A stretch of DNA of 64,000 bases from NCBI RefSeq assembly GCF_014805685.1, contig NC_060885.1:30675132-30739131 (forward strand). The letters run 5' to 3'. The notes under the pieces were generated by a model. It saw only the letters and a program-made list of their open reading frames with translations. It searched no databases and was not told the origin of the DNA. The DNA is from Silurus meridionalis. Taxonomy: Eukaryota > Chordata > Actinopteri > Siluriformes > Siluridae. Both the position numbers and the translations under genes were made by a program. Numbering within the stretch: the first letter of the stretch is position 1; every line of letters begins with the position of its first letter. Shown here piece by piece: positions 61,075-64,000 of the stretch.

Positions 61075-62250
61075 AAAGTGGGTGGTTTTTACTCTCCTGC
61101 TGGTAGGAGTGGGTGATTTTTAGCCCCATGTTAGTAGAGTGGGTGGTTTTTACTCTCCTGCTGGTAGGAGTGGGTGGTTTTTAGCCCCAATGTTAGTAGA
61201 GTGGGTGGTTTTTACTCTCCTGCTGGTAGGAGTGGGTGATTTTTAGCCCCATGTTAGTAGAGTGGGTGGTTTTTACTCTCCTGCTGGTAGGAGTGGGTGG
61301 TTTTTAGCCCCATGTTAGTAGAGTGGGTGGTTTTTACTCTCCTGCTGGTAGGAGTGGGTGGTTTTTAGCCCCATGTTAGTAGAGTGGGTGGTTTTTACTC
61401 TCCTGCTGGTAGGAGTGGGTGGTTTTTAGCCCCATGTTGGTAAAGTGAATGGTTTTTACTCTCTTGCTGGTAGGAGTGGGTGGTTTTTAGCCCCATGTTG
61501 GTAAAGTCTGTGGTTTTTACTCTCTTGCTGGTTGAAATGGGTGTTTTATAGCCCCCATGTTGACAAAGTGGGTGGTCTTAAGTCGCCTGGTGGTAGAAGT
61601 GGGTGTTTTTTTAGCCCCATGTTGGTGGAGTGGGTGGTTTTTACTCTCTTGTCAATTTAATATGGTGTTACTCAGCCCCCCCCCCAAACAATGATGAAGA
61701 TGGAGCCACCAGGTAGGAGGAAAAGAGGAAGGCCAAGGAGGAGGTTTATGGATGTGGTGAGGGAAGACATGCAGGTAGTTGGTGTGAAAGAGGCAGAAGT
61801 AGAGGACAGGGTGGTATGGAGACGGATGATCCGCTGTGGCGACCCCTAATGGGAGCAGCCGAAGAAGAAGAAGAAGTTACTCAGCCCCCAATGTTGGCAA
61901 AGTGGGTGGTTTTTAGTCTCCTGCTGTTGGTAATAGGTGTTTTTAGTCTCCTGCTGGGAGGTTGGGATTTTTTGTTTAGTCTCATATTATTAGGAATAAT
62001 TTTTGTGTATTGCTTATAGGAATAGGCAGTGTTTACTCTACTGTTCATAGGAGTTGGTTGTTTTTTCATGTTTCTGCTTATGAAATGGGTGTTTTTTTTA
62101 GTCTCGTGTTGCTGGATTGGGTGGTTTTTAGTCACATGCTGCTGGATTTTAAGTCTCGGTTTGATTTTAATATGCTGGTGGATGGGGTGGTCGGTGGTGG
62201 TGTTTACTCTCCTGCTACTAGGACTGGGTGTTTTTTTTATCTCCTGATAA
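61075..62250 (+). repeat. Dimeric ~60-bp minisatellite (30+31 bp subunits)
   Basis: Two related subunits alternate: GGGTGGTTTTTACTCTCCTG and its continuation (about 31 bp), and GGGTGGTTTTTAGCCCCATG and its continuation (about 30 bp). The dimer repeats at about 61078, 61138, 61199, 61259, 61319 and 61380 almost unchanged, then drifts. Degenerate units continue beyond an LINE insertion (61681-61876) to about 62250. Confidence 0.9.
61681..61876 (+). mobile_element. 5'-truncated RTE LINE inserted in the minisatellite
   Basis: It starts within AAGATGGAGCCACCAGGTAG, includes AGGAGGTTTATGGATGTGGT and ends GGCGACCCCTAATGGGAGCA followed by (GAA)n. Both sides carry the 13-bp duplication TTACTCAGCCCCC (61668-61680 and 61877-61889). 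It shows the intact 3' end of the LINE family. Confidence 0.9.
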
Positions 62251-62278
62251 TCATTTATACTCTTATGTTGGGCAGGAT

Positions 62279-62435
62279 CGGTTAGGGTTGCACAAGCCTT
62301 AGTGCCGGTCCCAAGCCCGGATAAATGGGGAGGGTTGCGTTAGGAAGGGCATCCAGCGTTAAAACGTGCCAAATCAAACATGCGGATGGTCCGCTGTGGC
62401 GCCCCCTAATGGGAGAAGCTAAAAGAAAGAAAGAA
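62279..62435 (+). mobile_element. 5'-truncated tRNA-Glu SINE with target duplication
   Basis: It begins CGGTTAGGGTTGCACAAGCC, continues CCCGGATAAATGGGGAGGGT and ends CCCTAATGGGAGAAGCTAAA plus (GAAA)n. The 14-bp duplication ATGTTGGGCAGGAT flanks it (62265-62278, 62436-62449). The tRNA head is absent. Confidence 0.9.
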
Positions 62436-62525
62436 ATGTTGGGCAGGATTGGTCATAATTTCTTTAGAAGTGGGATTATAAACCAAACCTCTGCTCTCCT
62501 TTAGTAGAAAGACAACAGCAAAATC

Positions 62526-62529
<4 letters not shown>

Positions 62530-62575
<46 letters not shown>

Positions 62576-62900
62576 TAAGTGCCCTTGTACGGTCTTTAAG
62601 CAACAGACCATTAGGAGTGTTTCAAACTGAAAGCAAAGTGTAATTTCCCCAAACACACTCATGTTTAATGGTAAAATCAATTGCCCTAGGACCGTTAATG
62701 TGAGTGTCCTGAACTGATTAACTAGCTGTGAATCGCTGGTATGCTGAATTCGGTCATCGTAAGATCAATGTGAATCTGAGGGCTTGACAGTGACGCGGTT
62801 GTTTTTACCTTCTTTCCAAGAGATGGTTTGTTAGATTTACATAATACAGACAAGAAATCCATTATATATCTTCTGTTGATGTAATAAAACTCAATGAAAA

Positions 62901-62945
<45 letters not shown>

Positions 62946-63064
62946 TTGTAAGAGGCAGAAAACGAACGTGTAGAGTTAACACAGCAGGGTGTTTGGGTGC
63001 AATCCACATTCACCAGACATAACAGTCTCTTTTATTGTTTTTGATGTTGCTTTTAGCATTTGTG

Positions 63065-63123
<59 letters not shown>
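62530..63123. repeat. (GA)n and two (CA)n microsatellites
   Basis: GA at 62530-62571, CA at 62902-62942 and CA at 63067-63123. Confidence 0.93.
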
Positions 63124-63125
<2 letters not shown>

Positions 63126-64000
63126 TCATTTAGGCTGACGCTCCAATGATAATCATAGAATGTGGATCCTAATGTGATTTAATGTGAGTGTGTGCTCTTC
63201 AATCATATTTTCTCTCTGTACAATTTGTGTGTGTTTGTGTGTGTTTGTGTGCATGTGCATGTTTGTTCCTGGGTGTCCTCTGTGGGAGTGCATGTCCTCA
63301 GGGACTCGTATTATTAGTTGAGTAATTAAGATAAATGCATTTTTAATTGCCAGGGTAATATGTGTTAATGAGCTCAAGAGTGGAGATTAGCATATCCAGC
63401 ACACTTGCATTCTTTCTGACTCATGCTTCCCCTTGCTTTCCCTCACCGAGTGCAGCTAAGAGGTTGCTCAGAAGCTGTTTGGTGTATTATCACGTTAGTA
63501 ATCACTTAGTATGCTTGCTTCAGATCGGATCCCATGCTCCTACTACATGTTAAATTCAATTCATTTATTTCTCTTTCTGGATGAAAGGGTTTAGGACATC
63601 ACTATTGCACTTGACTTCAGAGGCATGATTCGCTTTTCAGAGCTTCCCAACCTGCTCTCTGTCTGCTTCAGAGACTTTTGAGAAGGCTTTGCGGCATTTC
63701 AGGTGGAAAATGTTCTCTCAGAGTATTGAACTGCGGGTGAAACTGAGGGTAGGCTCCCATCCTGCAGAGGCGTGGGGCAAGCACAGCTTGGTGATTTTCT
63801 TACTCGGACACATCAATTAAACCTGGCACTTACCAAGTGTTTTAAAGTTTAGAAAAAAGATTTTGATAATGTATATAATGGCACAGTGATAGTCAGCGTT
63901 GATTGTGTCATCTTGCCCCCCAAGAAAAGGAAAGGAAAGGCAAGGTGCTTTATACTTGTCACATGTACTTTACAGTACAGAAATTCATCAATAAGTAATT

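Larger units (their letters stand above)
58357..64000 (+). other. cdh23: cdh23 intron, 5' part, running off the window
   Basis: No exon with the expected EC3 continuation was found after the GTCAGT donor. From 58357 to about 61070 the sequence is mostly unique and AT-rich, with no recognised repeat. After that come the dimeric minisatellite, two retroposon insertions and three microsatellites. The final 800 bp are unremarkable. Confidence 0.7.

Noticed and set aside
61075..61640. Regular ~60-bp repeats resembling a CRISPR array
   Set aside because: The whole unit repeats with no unique spacers, the context is vertebrate, and no cas-like genes exist. It is a minisatellite.

Overview
The window reads as teleost fish genomic DNA. 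It contains spliced, phase-compatible exons of a vertebrate cadherin, very dense (CA)n/(GA)n microsatellites, and many decayed fish-type transposons (Tc1, mariner, pogo/Tigger-like, hAT-like, an RTE-type LINE and tRNA-derived SINEs). The repeat set suggests an otophysan or catfish-like fish, but I cannot fix the species. No bacterial, phage or CRISPR-type system is present, and I see no multi-gene system that looks undescribed.

The only real gene I can support is a plus-strand fragment of cdh23 (cadherin-23, the hair-cell tip-link and photoreceptor cadherin). Six exons are visible at 20476-20618, 20758-20805, 20904-20996, 52083-52277, 53520-53648 and 58278-58356. Together they encode about 228 residues covering most of EC1, all of EC2 and the start of EC3. 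The exon upstream of 20476 (signal peptide and mature N-terminus) and the exon after 58356 were not found, so 1-20475 is probably upstream intron and 58357-64000 is intron. The intron at 20997-52082 is about 31 kb.

Layout. 1-20 kb: repeat-rich probable intron holding SINE pieces, a pogo/Tigger-like element, three mariner deletion derivatives, a Tc1 derivative with inverted ends, a large DNA-transposon-like element (18.7-20.1 kb) and a cluster of long (GT)n tracts (6.8-9.7 kb). 20.5-21.0 kb: three closely spaced exons. 21-52 kb: giant intron with RTE LINE fragments, a tRNA-Glu-headed SINE with a 17-bp target duplication, Tc1, mariner and Tigger relics, nested insertions and a 33-bp minisatellite. 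52-58.4 kb: three more exons separated by Tc1-like elements and a small hAT-like element. 58.4-64 kb: intron with a roughly 60-bp dimeric minisatellite into which two retroposons have inserted.

The most useful observations are: exact cdh23 exon boundaries; a probable Asp-to-Glu change in the calcium site at the tip of EC1; CA-rich tracts just inside three 5' splice sites; and a LINE/SINE pair sharing a 3' tail, with several target-site duplications still readable.
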